A stretch of 64,000 nt of DNA from CALLCD01 sp039196965 (GTDB lineage: Bacteria; Pseudomonadota; Alphaproteobacteria; Caulobacterales; Hyphomonadaceae). Positions 42,044 through 51,462 of this stretch are shown piece by piece. A program made the translations under genes and the position numbers. Under the pieces are notes generated by a model. It saw nothing but the letters and a program-made list of their open reading frames with translations, searched no databases and was not told where the DNA came from. Location: assembly GCA_039196965.1 (NCBI GenBank), contig JBCCUK010000017.1, positions 1 through 64,000 of the forward strand, written 5' to 3'. Position 1 is the stretch's first letter; every line of letters begins with the position of its first letter.

Positions 42044-43519
42044 TCAGGCCCACATTCCGTGAAATCCGAGCGGCCAGGTATAGTCGGCCATCCAGGTGCA
42101 AACCGGGCCATCGCTGACCTTGCGGGCATCGAAGACATGGATCTCGCGGGTCTGGGCCTTGATATTGAGGACCGGTCCGATCAGCCAGCTATCGCGTTCG
42201 GCCGAGCTGCCGGGCTTCGGTGCAAAGAGGAACTCCTCGGCGATGCGAGTACTCCCGAAGTCAAAGGCGTCCGTTTCTCCGGTGTCCCAGTCATGAACCG
42301 AGAGCGTGGTGTTGCCCGGATGGCGGTCGCTGACACCCGTCACAAGCGCAGACAGGTGACGGTTCAGCCCATGGCGACGGGGATCGACCTGCGGGAAATC
42401 GCCATCAAGAGCGGTTTCGATGATCCTGGCATCGCCCTTTGGAGGAATGACGAGGAGGCTGAATTTACTCTGATAGGGTGGGCGTTCAGCGACCGTCCAC
42501 GTGCCCTTGATTTCTGATGCGCCGCCGCCGGAGCCGAGGATCGGCTCGTCGTAAAAGGCTACATCGAGCTTGATCGTGCCATCGTCTTCTTCCCAGGCCG
42601 CTCCGGTGTGAAAGAAGGCGCGGGCGGGAGCCTGTGCCCATCTCGTTTTGGAGAAGTCATCCTTGTCGACGATCAGAATTTTAAGGCCGTCCTCGGGGTG
42701 CCATTCCAGGCTGTCGACAAAGGGCGGGATCATACGGGTTCGGAGCCAGGGCTGGACGAGGATCACGAGATGCCGATCCGTCATGGCCCAGTCATGGAGA
42801 TAGGCAGGCACGCCCATATCGGTGAGGCCGAAGTCAATCAGCTCACCATCAGCGCCCGCAAGATAGATCGCGATCCGCGTGCCATTGACACCGAGATTCC
42901 AGATCCGGCCATCGGGCTCGATCTTCGGATGGGCGAGATAGGGCATGCCCTTGAGGTCATCGCGCCAGACTTTCGGGCCGCGGCTTTCGAGGGTTTCAGG
43001 GTCCAGTCGCCATGGAGAGCCTGCCTCCCACAGGGCAAGTAGCTCACCGCCCGCCATAACGACCGAGGTGTTCGCCGCATTGACGTCATCGGAGCTTTGA
43101 ACCGGGTAGGACGGATCGCCCTTTGTGCCGAAGCCATCGGCAAGGAAGCGGTCTGCGGCCTGTTCGGCGGTGCGCTTCGTCGTTTCCACGAACTTGCCGG
43201 AATGGATGGCCATGCCGTCCTCGACATGGACCCGCTGGATCATGCCATCGCCGTCGAACCAGTGCGATGCATGGGTGTTGCCATAGTGGAACTGTGCAGG
43301 TCCATTGCGATAGAGCGTGCCTTCGAGACCGGTCGGTGCCTTACCCTGGACGAGACGCATAGGGGAGGCGTCGAAGCCCTCCGCTGGTGCTGTGCGGTAT
43401 CCGGCATGCCAGGCGGGCCCGCCACCGCCTTCCGTTGAGGCGGTGGTCGGGAGGCCGCAGGCGGAGAGTAGACCCGCTGTCAGGCCCGTTTCGATGAATT
43501 GGCGGCGATCGACGTCCAC
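42044..43519 (-). CDS. Carotenoid oxygenase, Tat-exported lipoprotein
   Basis: 491 residues. The start MDVDRRQFIETGLTAGLL followed by SACG combines a twin-Arg export signal with a lipobox (Cys21), so the enzyme should act outside the cytoplasm, which is rare for this group. The seven-blade propeller is indicated by YRNGPAQFHYG, HWFDGDGMIQ and the iron-ligand regions AHPKIEPDG, YLHDWAMTDRH, HTGAAWEEDDG and the final LGFHGMWA. Relatives cleave carotenoids, apocarotenoids or lignin stilbenes with O2. It follows the DUF2141 gene by 35 bp. The substrate is open. Confidence 0.88.
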   Translation of the reverse strand: MDVDRRQFIETGLTAGLLSACGLPTTASTEGGGGPAWHAGYRTAPAEGFDASPMRLVQGKAPTGLEGTLYRNGPAQFHYGNTHASHWFDGDGMIQRVHVEDGMAIHSGKFVETTKRTAEQAADRFLADGFGTKGDPSYPVQSSDDVNAANTSVVMAGGELLALWEAGSPWRLDPETLESRGPKVWRDDLKGMPYLAHPKIEPDGRIWNLGVNGTRIAIYLAGADGELIDFGLTDMGVPAYLHDWAMTDRHLVILVQPWLRTRMIPPFVDSLEWHPEDGLKILIVDKDDFSKTRWAQAPARAFFHTGAAWEEDDGTIKLDVAFYDEPILGSGGGASEIKGTWTVAERPPYQSKFSLLVIPPKGDARIIETALDGDFPQVDPRRHGLNRHLSALVTGVSDRHPGNTTLSVHDWDTGETDAFDFGSTRIAEEFLFAPKPGSSAERDSWLIGPVLNIKAQTREIHVFDARKVSDGPVCTWMADYTWPLGFHGMWA

Positions 43520-43554
43520 GACGTGTCCTCCCGATTTGTGGTGTGTGTTGCGGC

Positions 43555-43971
43555 TTAGTTGAGCGAGATGATCTGGGCGGTGCCAGCATCGGTCACGACG
43601 AATTTCGCATCATCCCACTTGGCCGGGCCGAAGCGGCCTTTCGCATTGTTGGAAAAGGCATAGCCTTCCGTCGGAATACCGAAGGGATTGGTGTCCATTT
43701 CGCCGTCATCATCTTCATCGTGGAAGATTTTCACGCCGTATTCGCCGGGTGCGATATCTTGCAGTGTGACCGACACGCTATCGGCCTCGACCGTGATATT
43801 CGCGCCATTGATCGCCTTACCCCCTTCATAGGTATCGGCGTCATAGAGACCGATATGCATCGTGCCCGTATGCTTTTCGATGTTCTCGACGGTGATATCG
43901 ATGGTTCCGGCAGAGACCGCAGCGGGCAGCATGCAGGCAGCGATAGTTGAGATAATGACTGTGCGGTTCAT
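43555..43971 (-). CDS. DUF2141 secreted protein
   Basis: 138 residues from an internal ATG at 43971 chosen for its signal peptide (ending AAVSAG). It has the DUF2141 pattern GLYDADTYEGG, LQDIAPGEYGVKIFHDEDDDG and MDTNPFGIPTEGYAFS. The acidic HDEDDDGEMD resembles a calcium loop. These small beta-rich periplasmic proteins have no proven function. Co-directional with, and upstream of, the carotenoid oxygenase. Confidence 0.85.
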   Translation of the reverse strand: MNRTVIISTIAACMLPAAVSAGTIDITVENIEKHTGTMHIGLYDADTYEGGKAINGANITVEADSVSVTLQDIAPGEYGVKIFHDEDDDGEMDTNPFGIPTEGYAFSNNAKGRFGPAKWDDAKFVVTDAGTAQIISLN

Positions 43972-44254
43972 GGTGTGAAATCCCTGTTCGACCTGTCGTA
44001 TCGCCGGCACCCTGCTGGCGACGGAAACAAGATCGGAAAAGATCGCACGGAGGTGAAACAGGAATGTGCAAATGGCTGCCCTGAATGCGTGAAACGGGCC
44101 GAAATCAATTCGCGAAGCGCGAAATGCAGGGTGAAAATTCTGATTCTGAGGCCTGATTCACGTCTTTTCCCATCGCGGAGCCTAATCCGTGGCGCTTGCC
44201 AACAGGCCCCAAAACCGTGACAGTGAAAGCAGAAAATAGACGGGAGGAGACGAT

Positions 44255-45529
44255 ATGACGAAATACGTCATGGGATACGCGGTGCTCGCCGCATCACTTT
44301 TGGCCGCATGCGGTGGCCCTACCGAGGAGACTGCCGAGCCGGCCCCGGCGACGGACAGTCCGGAAGCCTCGCTCGACCGGCAAGTCGTGCTTGAGGCAGG
44401 CGATGGCTTCGTAACTGCACTCCAGACAGCTTTAATCACTGCCGAAGATGGCGACGAGATTATTATGCCAGCTGGGAGCTTCGAACTGACCGATGGGCTG
44501 TCGCTCGATGCTGATCGGGTCACGCTGCGCGGGGCCGGGCAGGCGGAAACGGTGCTCAACTTTGCCGGCCAGACGGGCGCAGGCGAAGGGCTGCTGGTGA
44601 CATCTGACGATGTGACTCTTTCAGGCTTCACGATCCAGGACACGGCGGGCGATGGGATTAAATCCAAAGGTGCAGACCGGATCACCTATGCCAACCTCAC
44701 CGTGGAATGGACTGGCGAGCCCGATGAGGACAATGGAGCCTATGGCGTCTATCCAGTGGAATCCACCGATGTACTGATTGATGGTGTCACCGTGCGCGGC
44801 GCGTCCGATGCAGGTGTCTATGTCGGCCAGTCGGAACGGATCATCGTCCGGAATTCCTTGGCCGAATACAACGTAGCCGGGATCGAAATCGAGAATTCAA
44901 GCTTCGCCGATGTCTACGACAACAAGGCGGAGAACAATGCGGGCGGTATTCTGGTCTTCGACCTGCCCGATCTGCCAGTCGTGGGCGGCCATTCGACCCG
45001 CATTTTCGACAACACGATCATTAACAACAATACGCGAAACTTCGCGCCTCCTGGGAACATTGTTGCCTCGGTGCCTTCAGGAACGGGCGTAATTGTTCTG
45101 GCAAACCGGAATGTGCACGTCTTCGAGAATACGTTCGACAATAACCGGTCGGCCCATGTGCTGCTGACGGCTTACTCCGACCCGTTTGAGGATGATCGCT
45201 ACAATCCGCTGCCCCGGGACATCGTATTGAAAGACAACAGCTACACCGGCGGTGGCCAAGATCCCCAGCAGGATCTTGGTGATCTAGCTCCGCTGCTCGG
45301 CGGAACACTCCCAGAAGTCGTCTGGGATGGCGTGACCCGCTGGGGCGAGGAAGCCGACAGCGATGTGAAGATTATGATGGCGGAGGCGGAAGATGTTGGG
45401 TTCCTGTCCCTTGGCCTTGGCGCGTACCCGCTTAACCCGGCGAACCTGTCGCCGACCATGGACCGTCCAGGCGCGGCAGAGATCACAGAGCCTGAAACAG
45501 TTGTTCTGATTCACGATAAGACCGGCTGA
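44255..45529 (+). CDS. Parallel beta-helix lipoprotein (right-handed beta-helix repeats)
   Basis: 424 residues. Lipobox LLAAC (Cys19) predicts a lipid anchor. The body shows repeated beta-helix turns such as VTLRGAGQAETVLNF, VTLSGFTIQDTAGDGI, GVYVGQSERIIVRNS, AGIEIENSSFADVYDN and AGGILVF. Such folds bind or cleave polysaccharides, but no lyase motif stands out. The stop overlaps the next start (TGATG), so it is translated with the diheme cytochrome. This pairing recurs in marine bacteria and suggests a membrane-associated redox complex. Confidence 0.85.
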   Translation: MTKYVMGYAVLAASLLAACGGPTEETAEPAPATDSPEASLDRQVVLEAGDGFVTALQTALITAEDGDEIIMPAGSFELTDGLSLDADRVTLRGAGQAETVLNFAGQTGAGEGLLVTSDDVTLSGFTIQDTAGDGIKSKGADRITYANLTVEWTGEPDEDNGAYGVYPVESTDVLIDGVTVRGASDAGVYVGQSERIIVRNSLAEYNVAGIEIENSSFADVYDNKAENNAGGILVFDLPDLPVVGGHSTRIFDNTIINNNTRNFAPPGNIVASVPSGTGVIVLANRNVHVFENTFDNNRSAHVLLTAYSDPFEDDRYNPLPRDIVLKDNSYTGGGQDPQQDLGDLAPLLGGTLPEVVWDGVTRWGEEADSDVKIMMAEAEDVGFLSLGLGAYPLNPANLSPTMDRPGAAEITEPETVVLIHDKTG

Positions 45530-46545
45530 TGAAACGTCTCTGCTCCGCTTTGGTGGGGCTGGTACTTGCGGCCTGTGGCGCGCCCCAGGTGGCCAGTCCT
45601 GAGCTTCAGGTCATTCTCGCCGCACGCCCGGCTGAGACCCTGTCTGCCTATGGCTTTTTTCAGGACAATGGAGCGCCGGCGAGGGGCGTTGTGCCCTATG
45701 ATCTCATAAATCCCCTGTTCTCCGATTATGCCGACAAACACCGTCTGGTCTATGTCCCGGAGGGCGAGGCGGCCGATTATGTTGAGGATGCGGTATTCGA
45801 CTTTCCCGTCGGCAGCGTGCTCATCAAGGGGTTTTCCTATCCCGAGACCGGCCTCGTGGAAACGCGGCTTCTGATCCACAAGGAAACGGGATGGGTAGCC
45901 TATCCTTATGTCTGGGATGAGAACCATACCGACGCGAAATACAGCCCCATCGGCGCGAAACGGGCAATCGATACGACAGCGCCGGACGGCACACCACTGA
46001 CCCTCGCTTATTCAGTGCCGAATCAGAACCAGTGCAAAACCTGCCATCAGCAGGGCGATCACATCGTTCCCATTGGCCCAAAAGCGCGGAATCTCGACCA
46101 TATCGGGCCGAATGGCGTATTGCAGATTGCCGACTGGACAGACCGGGGCATTCTCAGGGGCGCACCGGCGGACATTCACACTGTTCCCTCCCTTGCCTTG
46201 CTGGAGGGTGACATGGCCGGCCGGGCCCGGGCCTATCTCGATATCAATTGCGCCCACTGCCATATGTCCGGCGGATCGGCATCGAATTCGGGACTATGGC
46301 TCGATTGGACCGAGGACGACCCCGTCAAGCTTGGGATCGGCAAACACCCCACCGCAGCCGGTCGGGGCTCGGGAAACAAGATCTATGTTGTTGCCGCCGG
46401 TGACCCTGAAGCATCCATTCTCGTACACCGGATGGCGTCAAATGAGCCGGGTGTCGCCATGCCTGAACTTGGCAGGACACAGGTCGATCAGCCGGGCGTG
46501 GATGCGGTAGCAGCATGGATTGAGGGGTTGGAACACGTCAACTGA
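45529..46545 (+). CDS. Diheme c-type cytochrome lipoprotein (SO2930 family)
   Basis: 338 residues. Lipobox VLAAC (Cys16). Two heme sites, CKTCH (169-173) and CAHCH (241-245). The length and spacing, with a coupled beta-helix gene upstream, match the SO2930-type family. It would carry electrons at the outer face of the inner membrane or in the outer membrane. Convergent or partner genes for the electron donor are not obvious; the nearby exported carotenoid oxygenase is on the other strand. Confidence 0.87.
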   Translation: MKRLCSALVGLVLAACGAPQVASPELQVILAARPAETLSAYGFFQDNGAPARGVVPYDLINPLFSDYADKHRLVYVPEGEAADYVEDAVFDFPVGSVLIKGFSYPETGLVETRLLIHKETGWVAYPYVWDENHTDAKYSPIGAKRAIDTTAPDGTPLTLAYSVPNQNQCKTCHQQGDHIVPIGPKARNLDHIGPNGVLQIADWTDRGILRGAPADIHTVPSLALLEGDMAGRARAYLDINCAHCHMSGGSASNSGLWLDWTEDDPVKLGIGKHPTAAGRGSGNKIYVVAAGDPEASILVHRMASNEPGVAMPELGRTQVDQPGVDAVAAWIEGLEHVN

Positions 46546-46555
46546 TTACGAATTG

Positions 46556-46570
46556 TTAACTTGGGATTAA
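46556..46570 (+). promoter_or_regulatory. CtrA box upstream of divL
   Basis: TTAA-CTTGGGA-TTAA is a perfect CtrA full site, followed by C as in the extended consensus. It ends 78 bp before the divL ATG. It overlaps a second dyad, TGGGATTA (46562-46569) with TAATCCCA (46573-46580), and another TTAAC lies at 46589. CtrA binding is inferred. Confidence 0.65.
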
Positions 46571-46648
46571 CGTAATCCCATCAATTCGTTAACCAATAGA
46601 AAGCGTATAGTAGGTTTCGATTCGCAAACCGCCATTGGAGGTCGGCCT

Positions 46649-49099
46649 ATGGCTCTATCGGGAGATCAGGTGCCATTCATACTCGCAGCAGGCACAGCAG
46701 CGCTGTCCCTGGCGTCGATTTTGTGGGCTTTGAGGATATCTGATGGGGCGCGAGGGGCGGCGAAAAAGCTCCGCGACAAGGCGAATGAACTGGAAGAGAA
46801 GCTTGCCAAGGCCGACAGTGTCTTTGGAGCCCATCCCGGTGTTATCCTTGTTTGGGAAGGCGATGCCCTTGAGGCGGTGAGCGATGATATCACGCCGCCT
46901 CAACTTTACGGGTCTCTGGCCGCGCTTGCCGGGCTTCTGCGCTATACCGATGATGCTATATCCACTGATCCAGCGGTAAGAATCATTGAAGGTCTTGCTG
47001 ACCTTGAAGCCCGCGACAGCGTCAAACAGGACACGACCTTACGTCAGCGCCTGAAAGAGTTACGACAGGATGGAACGGCGTTCTCGCTCAAAATCATTGG
47101 GCCGGGCGATGCCCATCTTGATGCCGATGGTCGAACGGCTGGAGCCCGTGCGGTCGTCTGGATCACAGATGCGACGACGCGCGGTATTGAGGAAAGCGCT
47201 GCACGCGGTAGGCTGGAGGAAGCCCGTCAGGTCATCGCGTCCGATCCGACGGCATTTCTGGAAATGCTTAGAAAATCGCCTTTCCCGGCCTGGCGCGTTT
47301 CCGGCATGGGCAAGCTGCAATGGGCTAATGAGGCTTATTTGAAGGCGGTTGAGGCTCCCACGCTCGATTATGCGCTGGAGCGTCAGGTGATGCTCGATGA
47401 AAAAGCTGCCGAGCAGATGAGGCGCACCATCAATAACAATGCGGACATTGATGAAACGCGGTCCATGGCGATCAATAAGGAACGCCGCTCCATGCGCATC
47501 CTCACCTTCCCGCTGTCCGGCGGGGCGGGGGCCATGGCATTCGATGTCACCGAACAGGAATCAGCGCGCGAAGATCTTGACCGGCACGTTCAGGCTCATG
47601 GCGAGACCCTGAACCATGTGGCCGATGCTGTGGCGATTTTCGGCCCGGAACGGAAGCTGATTTTCAACAATCGCGCTTTTGCTGAAATCTGGGGCCTGGA
47701 AGAGGGCTTCCTGCTCGACAAGCCGAGCCATGGCGAGCTGCTCGATCGGCTGCGTGAGCGGCGGAAACTGCCTTTGCGGAGCGATTATGCGACCTGGCGG
47801 GCCGAAGAGCTGGCCCACTATCTCGATATCTCAGGCGTGGCGGAGGATATCTGGTCGCTGCCCGATGGCCGGACACTTTCGATCACACGCCAGCGTCACC
47901 CTTTGGGCGGCCTGCTTCTCCTGTTCAAGGATATTACCGATCAGCTCAGTCTTCAGACGAGCTATAATGCTCTCATTAAGACCCAAAGTTCGACGCTCGA
48001 TAATCTACACGAAGCCTGCGCGGTGTTTGGCGGCGACGGTCAATTGAAGCTGTCCAACAAGGCGTTCCAGACCCTTTGGGGGCTCGACGATGAAAGCCTG
48101 AGCATCGGCGCGGATTATGATGCAGTTGTCGATGCCTGTATCCCGCTCTTCCATGACCGGGAAATCTGGAGCGCAATCAAGGGTCATGTCACCGATGTCA
48201 GCCCCGAGGCACGCACGGAAACCACGGGCGAGATGAAGCGTTCCGACGGAACGACGCTCACCTATCTTACCCATCCACTGCCCGACGGTAACACGCTGAT
48301 TGCCTTTGCCGATGTGTCGGCGACACGGCGGGTGGAAAGTGCTCTGCGCGAGCGGGCAGAGGCCTTTGCCGCCGCTGACAGGCTGAAGACCGAATTCGTG
48401 CAGAACGTCTCGTACCAGTTACGCTCGCCGCTGACGACGATCCGCGGCTACACCGAATTTCTGCAGAGTCAGATGCATGACAAGCTAACCGAGCGCCAGC
48501 TGGAGTATGTTCAGTGGATTCTCGATGCTTCGGGACAATTGTCGAAACTGATCGACAATGTGCTTGATCTTGCCATGATTGAGGCTGGCCGGATCGACCT
48601 GGAATTGTCAGACTTCGACCTTTCCGAGGTGATTGCCAGTTCGGTGGAAATGGCCGTCTCCAAAGCGGAGGATACCGAAATTGCTGTCCGGGCGGAGCTT
48701 GGTGATGATCTCGGCATGATCAAAGCTGACGAGCGCAGGATTCGTCAGATCCTGTTCAACCTGTGCTCAAATGCCCTACGGTTCACCGAGGCAGGCGGCG
48801 AGATTGTGGTTTCCGCCGACCGGATCGACGATATGGCCCGCATTGTCGTGCGCGATAATGGCAAGGGAATCAGCATTGAGGAGCAGGTGTCGAGCTTTGA
48901 CAGCTTTACCTCCTCTGATCGCCGGGGAGCCGGGCTTGGCCTCGCCCTCGTGAAGCACTTTGTCGAGCTTCACGGTGGTCGCGTAGCCATGAAATCTGAA
49001 ACCGGCATAGGTACGGAAGTCGTTTGCTGGCTGCCTGTTCAGGCCGTGGAGCAGGCCGTTTCTCCGGATATGATGTTTGCAGAGAGCGTCGCTGCATAA
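46649..49099 (+). CDS. divL: DivL-type PAS kinase with Tyr at the phosphoacceptor position
   Basis: 816 residues. An N-terminal membrane helix (about 10-27) is followed by a helical linker, several PAS-like domains, a dimerisation domain and an HATPase domain. The kinase H box reads NVSYQLRSPLTTIRGYTEFL: Tyr589 replaces the usual phosphorylated His, which is the hallmark of Caulobacter DivL. The ATP site keeps LFNLCSNALRFT, VRDNGKGIS and GAGLGLALVKHF. DivL binds DivK and controls CckA, and thus CtrA, at the cell pole. The ATG has GGAGG upstream. A CtrA box at 46556 suggests feedback from CtrA onto its own control circuit. Confidence 0.9.
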   Translation: MALSGDQVPFILAAGTAALSLASILWALRISDGARGAAKKLRDKANELEEKLAKADSVFGAHPGVILVWEGDALEAVSDDITPPQLYGSLAALAGLLRYTDDAISTDPAVRIIEGLADLEARDSVKQDTTLRQRLKELRQDGTAFSLKIIGPGDAHLDADGRTAGARAVVWITDATTRGIEESAARGRLEEARQVIASDPTAFLEMLRKSPFPAWRVSGMGKLQWANEAYLKAVEAPTLDYALERQVMLDEKAAEQMRRTINNNADIDETRSMAINKERRSMRILTFPLSGGAGAMAFDVTEQESAREDLDRHVQAHGETLNHVADAVAIFGPERKLIFNNRAFAEIWGLEEGFLLDKPSHGELLDRLRERRKLPLRSDYATWRAEELAHYLDISGVAEDIWSLPDGRTLSITRQRHPLGGLLLLFKDITDQLSLQTSYNALIKTQSSTLDNLHEACAVFGGDGQLKLSNKAFQTLWGLDDESLSIGADYDAVVDACIPLFHDREIWSAIKGHVTDVSPEARTETTGEMKRSDGTTLTYLTHPLPDGNTLIAFADVSATRRVESALRERAEAFAAADRLKTEFVQNVSYQLRSPLTTIRGYTEFLQSQMHDKLTERQLEYVQWILDASGQLSKLIDNVLDLAMIEAGRIDLELSDFDLSEVIASSVEMAVSKAEDTEIAVRAELGDDLGMIKADERRIRQILFNLCSNALRFTEAGGEIVVSADRIDDMARIVVRDNGKGISIEEQVSSFDSFTSSDRRGAGLGLALVKHFVELHGGRVAMKSETGIGTEVVCWLPVQAVEQAVSPDMMFAESVAA

Positions 49100-49207
49100 G
49101 AGAGCATTTCCAACAACCCGTTTTCTGAATACCGGCAACAGGTTGCAAGTCAGTGTGGGCTCGGTTTAATCGGTTCAGCGATATACGTAGCATCTGGAGT
49201 ACCCTTC

Positions 49208-50224
49208 TTGTTTGAAATCAGCCCACGCTTCGATTGGAGCCATGAGGAAATCGCCTCGCTCTATACCCAGCCTCTCGACACACTGATGACGGAGGCCCTG
49301 CTGGTAAAGCGGGCAAACTGGCCGGAAGGGAAGGTGCAGAAGTCCCAGCTTCTATCCATCAAGACCGGCGGATGCGCGGAAAATTGCGGCTACTGCTCAC
49401 AGTCTGCCCACCACGATACGGGGCTGAAAGCCTCGAAACTGATGGCGCTTGAAGACGTGGTCGACGCTGCCCAGCGCGCTAAGGATAATGGAGCTGACCG
49501 GTTTTGCATGGGCGCAGCCTGGCGTAGCCTGAAAGACCGGGACTTGCCGAAAGTTGCTGCCATGGTCAACGCAGTAAAGGATCTCGGCCTGGAGACCTGC
49601 GTCACGGCTGGCATGCTGGAAGAGGGCCAGGCCGAAGCCCTGAAGGAGGCCGGGCTCGACTATTACAATCACAACCTCGACACCTCGCGGGACTATTACA
49701 CCAAGGTCGTGTCCACACGGACCTATGATGAGCGCCTTGATACGCTGGCCAAGGCGCGGGGGGCGGGCATCAAGCTCTGCACAGGCGGTATTCTCGGCAT
49801 GGGCGAGAGCCGAAAGGACAGGATCGGTTTGATCCATGAACTGTCCAAGCTCACACCGCATCCGGAAAGTGTGCCGATCAACATGCTGGTGCCGATTGAA
49901 GGCACCCCCCTAGGCGACAGTCAGGCCATCAGCGTTGTTGAGATGGCCCGTGCTATTGCGGTCTGTCGCATCGTCTTCCCGAAGAGCTGGGTGCGCCTGT
50001 CTGCCGGGCGGGAAGAAATGAGTGACGAAGGGCAGGCGCTTTGTCTGTTGGCGGGTGCGAACTCGATCTTTGTCGGCGATCGTCTTCTGACGACGGACAA
50101 TCCGGGCATTGATGAGGATGACGCCCTTATGGAGACGATGGGCATGGAAACCGCGCCGCGCTGCGAGATGGAGCCACCCATTATGCAGCCCGAGCCTCAA
50201 CGGGTGACCTTGATCGGGGGGTAG
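49208..50224 (+). CDS. bioB: Biotin synthase
   Basis: 338 residues from a TTG start with GGAG 8 bases upstream. Radical-SAM cluster Cys56, Cys60 and Cys63 (CAENCGYC), then YYNHNLDTSRDYY, GGILGMGE and NIYVGD-like NSIFVGDRLLTT. It inserts sulfur into dethiobiotin, the last step of biotin synthesis. No other bio gene is in the window. Confidence 0.96.
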   Translation: MFEISPRFDWSHEEIASLYTQPLDTLMTEALLVKRANWPEGKVQKSQLLSIKTGGCAENCGYCSQSAHHDTGLKASKLMALEDVVDAAQRAKDNGADRFCMGAAWRSLKDRDLPKVAAMVNAVKDLGLETCVTAGMLEEGQAEALKEAGLDYYNHNLDTSRDYYTKVVSTRTYDERLDTLAKARGAGIKLCTGGILGMGESRKDRIGLIHELSKLTPHPESVPINMLVPIEGTPLGDSQAISVVEMARAIAVCRIVFPKSWVRLSAGREEMSDEGQALCLLAGANSIFVGDRLLTTDNPGIDEDDALMETMGMETAPRCEMEPPIMQPEPQRVTLIGG

Positions 50225-50228
50225 GCCG

Positions 50229-50882
50229 TTGGCTGTGACGAACCTTGAAGCGGTGATCTGGGACTTTGGCGGCGTTCTGACGACGTCGCCATTCGAGGCG
50301 TTCAGCCGCTATGAGGCGGAGCGTGGCCTGCCGAAGGATTTCATACGCGGCATCAATGCGGTCGACCCCGATACCAATGCCTGGGCGCAGTTTGAGCGGT
50401 CTGAGATCGATGCGGACGGGTTCGATTTGGCGTTCCGCACGGAGGCCAAGGCGCGGGGTCATGATGTGCCAGGCAAGGACGTGCTGGCGCTTTTGTCCGG
50501 TGATTTGCGGCCGCGGGTGATCGGCGCGCTGAAGGCCTGCAAACAGACCGCAAAGATCGGTTGTATCACGAACAATGTGAAATCCGGCAAGGGTGCGGGC
50601 ATGGCGGTCGACGATGCAAAGGCCGCAGCTGTCGCCGACGTCATGGAAATATTTCACCATGTGATCGAAAGCTCAAAGATCGGTCTGCGAAAGCCGGACC
50701 CTCGTATTTACGCGCTGATGTGCGAGGCCATCGATGTCGATCCGAAGCGCTGTGTCTACATTGATGATCTGGGAATCAATCTGAAACCCGCGCGTCAAAT
50801 GGGCATGACCACGATTAAGGCCCTGAACGAAGATCAGATTCTTGCTGATCTTGCCGAGGCGACGGGGCTCAGCTTTGGCTAG
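50229..50882 (+). CDS. HAD-superfamily hydrolase
   Basis: 217 residues from TTG (50229), with GTG at 50235 as an alternative. Motif I VIWDFGGVLT, motif II ITNNVKSGK, motif III GLRKPDPRIY, motif IV YIDDLGINLKPA. It resembles the phosphatase domain of the soluble epoxide hydrolase N-terminal half. Substrate unknown. It follows bioB by 4 bp and overlaps the next gene, so it belongs to the bioB operon. Confidence 0.86.
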   Translation: MAVTNLEAVIWDFGGVLTTSPFEAFSRYEAERGLPKDFIRGINAVDPDTNAWAQFERSEIDADGFDLAFRTEAKARGHDVPGKDVLALLSGDLRPRVIGALKACKQTAKIGCITNNVKSGKGAGMAVDDAKAAAVADVMEIFHHVIESSKIGLRKPDPRIYALMCEAIDVDPKRCVYIDDLGINLKPARQMGMTTIKALNEDQILADLAEATGLSFG

Positions 50883-51462
50883 GTGGCGCAGTTTGCTTGC
50901 CGGATTCTTTCTGGCCGCTTGCGGGGTGGAGGAAGAACCGGCACCGCCAGTCCGGCCTGAGCCTGATCAAACCCTGATTGAATTGCCTGCCCAGCCGGAG
51001 CCGCCGCCCCTGAGCGAGGCCGCAGCCGAAATTCGGGAAGAGCTAAAAAATCTTGCCTTAGCCGGGCGTTTACGCGGCCTTTCGCGGCTGGGAGATAATA
51101 CAGACGGGTTCACATCGAACTTCGCAGGTGAGGACCACTACCAGCACTGGCGCTTACTGAGACGGACCGGTGTCGATCCGCTGGGACAATTGCAGGCGTT
51201 GCTCAATGAACCTCATGCAGAACGTCAGGTGGGAGATGAGATCTGGTATGTCTGGCCGGATCTCGCCGTCCTGCCAGCGGAGGAATTGGTGCCGGAGCGC
51301 CTCGCTTTTCGCGACCGCGCACGATTGCAGGAGCTGGTGGGCGATGAGGGGATTGAACGGATACGGAACGGTGATGCCTATCCTGGTTTCAGGACAGCCA
51401 TAGCCGATACAGGGCGCTGGGTGTATTTTCTCCATGAAACAGGAAATGAGGTGACGGAATGA
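50875..51462 (+). CDS. Hypothetical lipoprotein
   Basis: 195 residues if started at TTG 50875, which gives a compact lipoprotein signal (RWRSLLAGFFLAAC, Cys16). The mature part has a Pro/Glu-rich stretch and an EEL-rich helical segment. It reads into TGRWVYFLHETG near the end. No family recognised. It overlaps the HAD gene by 8 bp and the phhB start by 4 bp (ATGA), so it is translationally coupled. Confidence 0.72.
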   Translation: MARWRSLLAGFFLAACGVEEEPAPPVRPEPDQTLIELPAQPEPPPLSEAAAEIREELKNLALAGRLRGLSRLGDNTDGFTSNFAGEDHYQHWRLLRRTGVDPLGQLQALLNEPHAERQVGDEIWYVWPDLAVLPAEELVPERLAFRDRARLQELVGDEGIERIRNGDAYPGFRTAIADTGRWVYFLHETGNEVTE

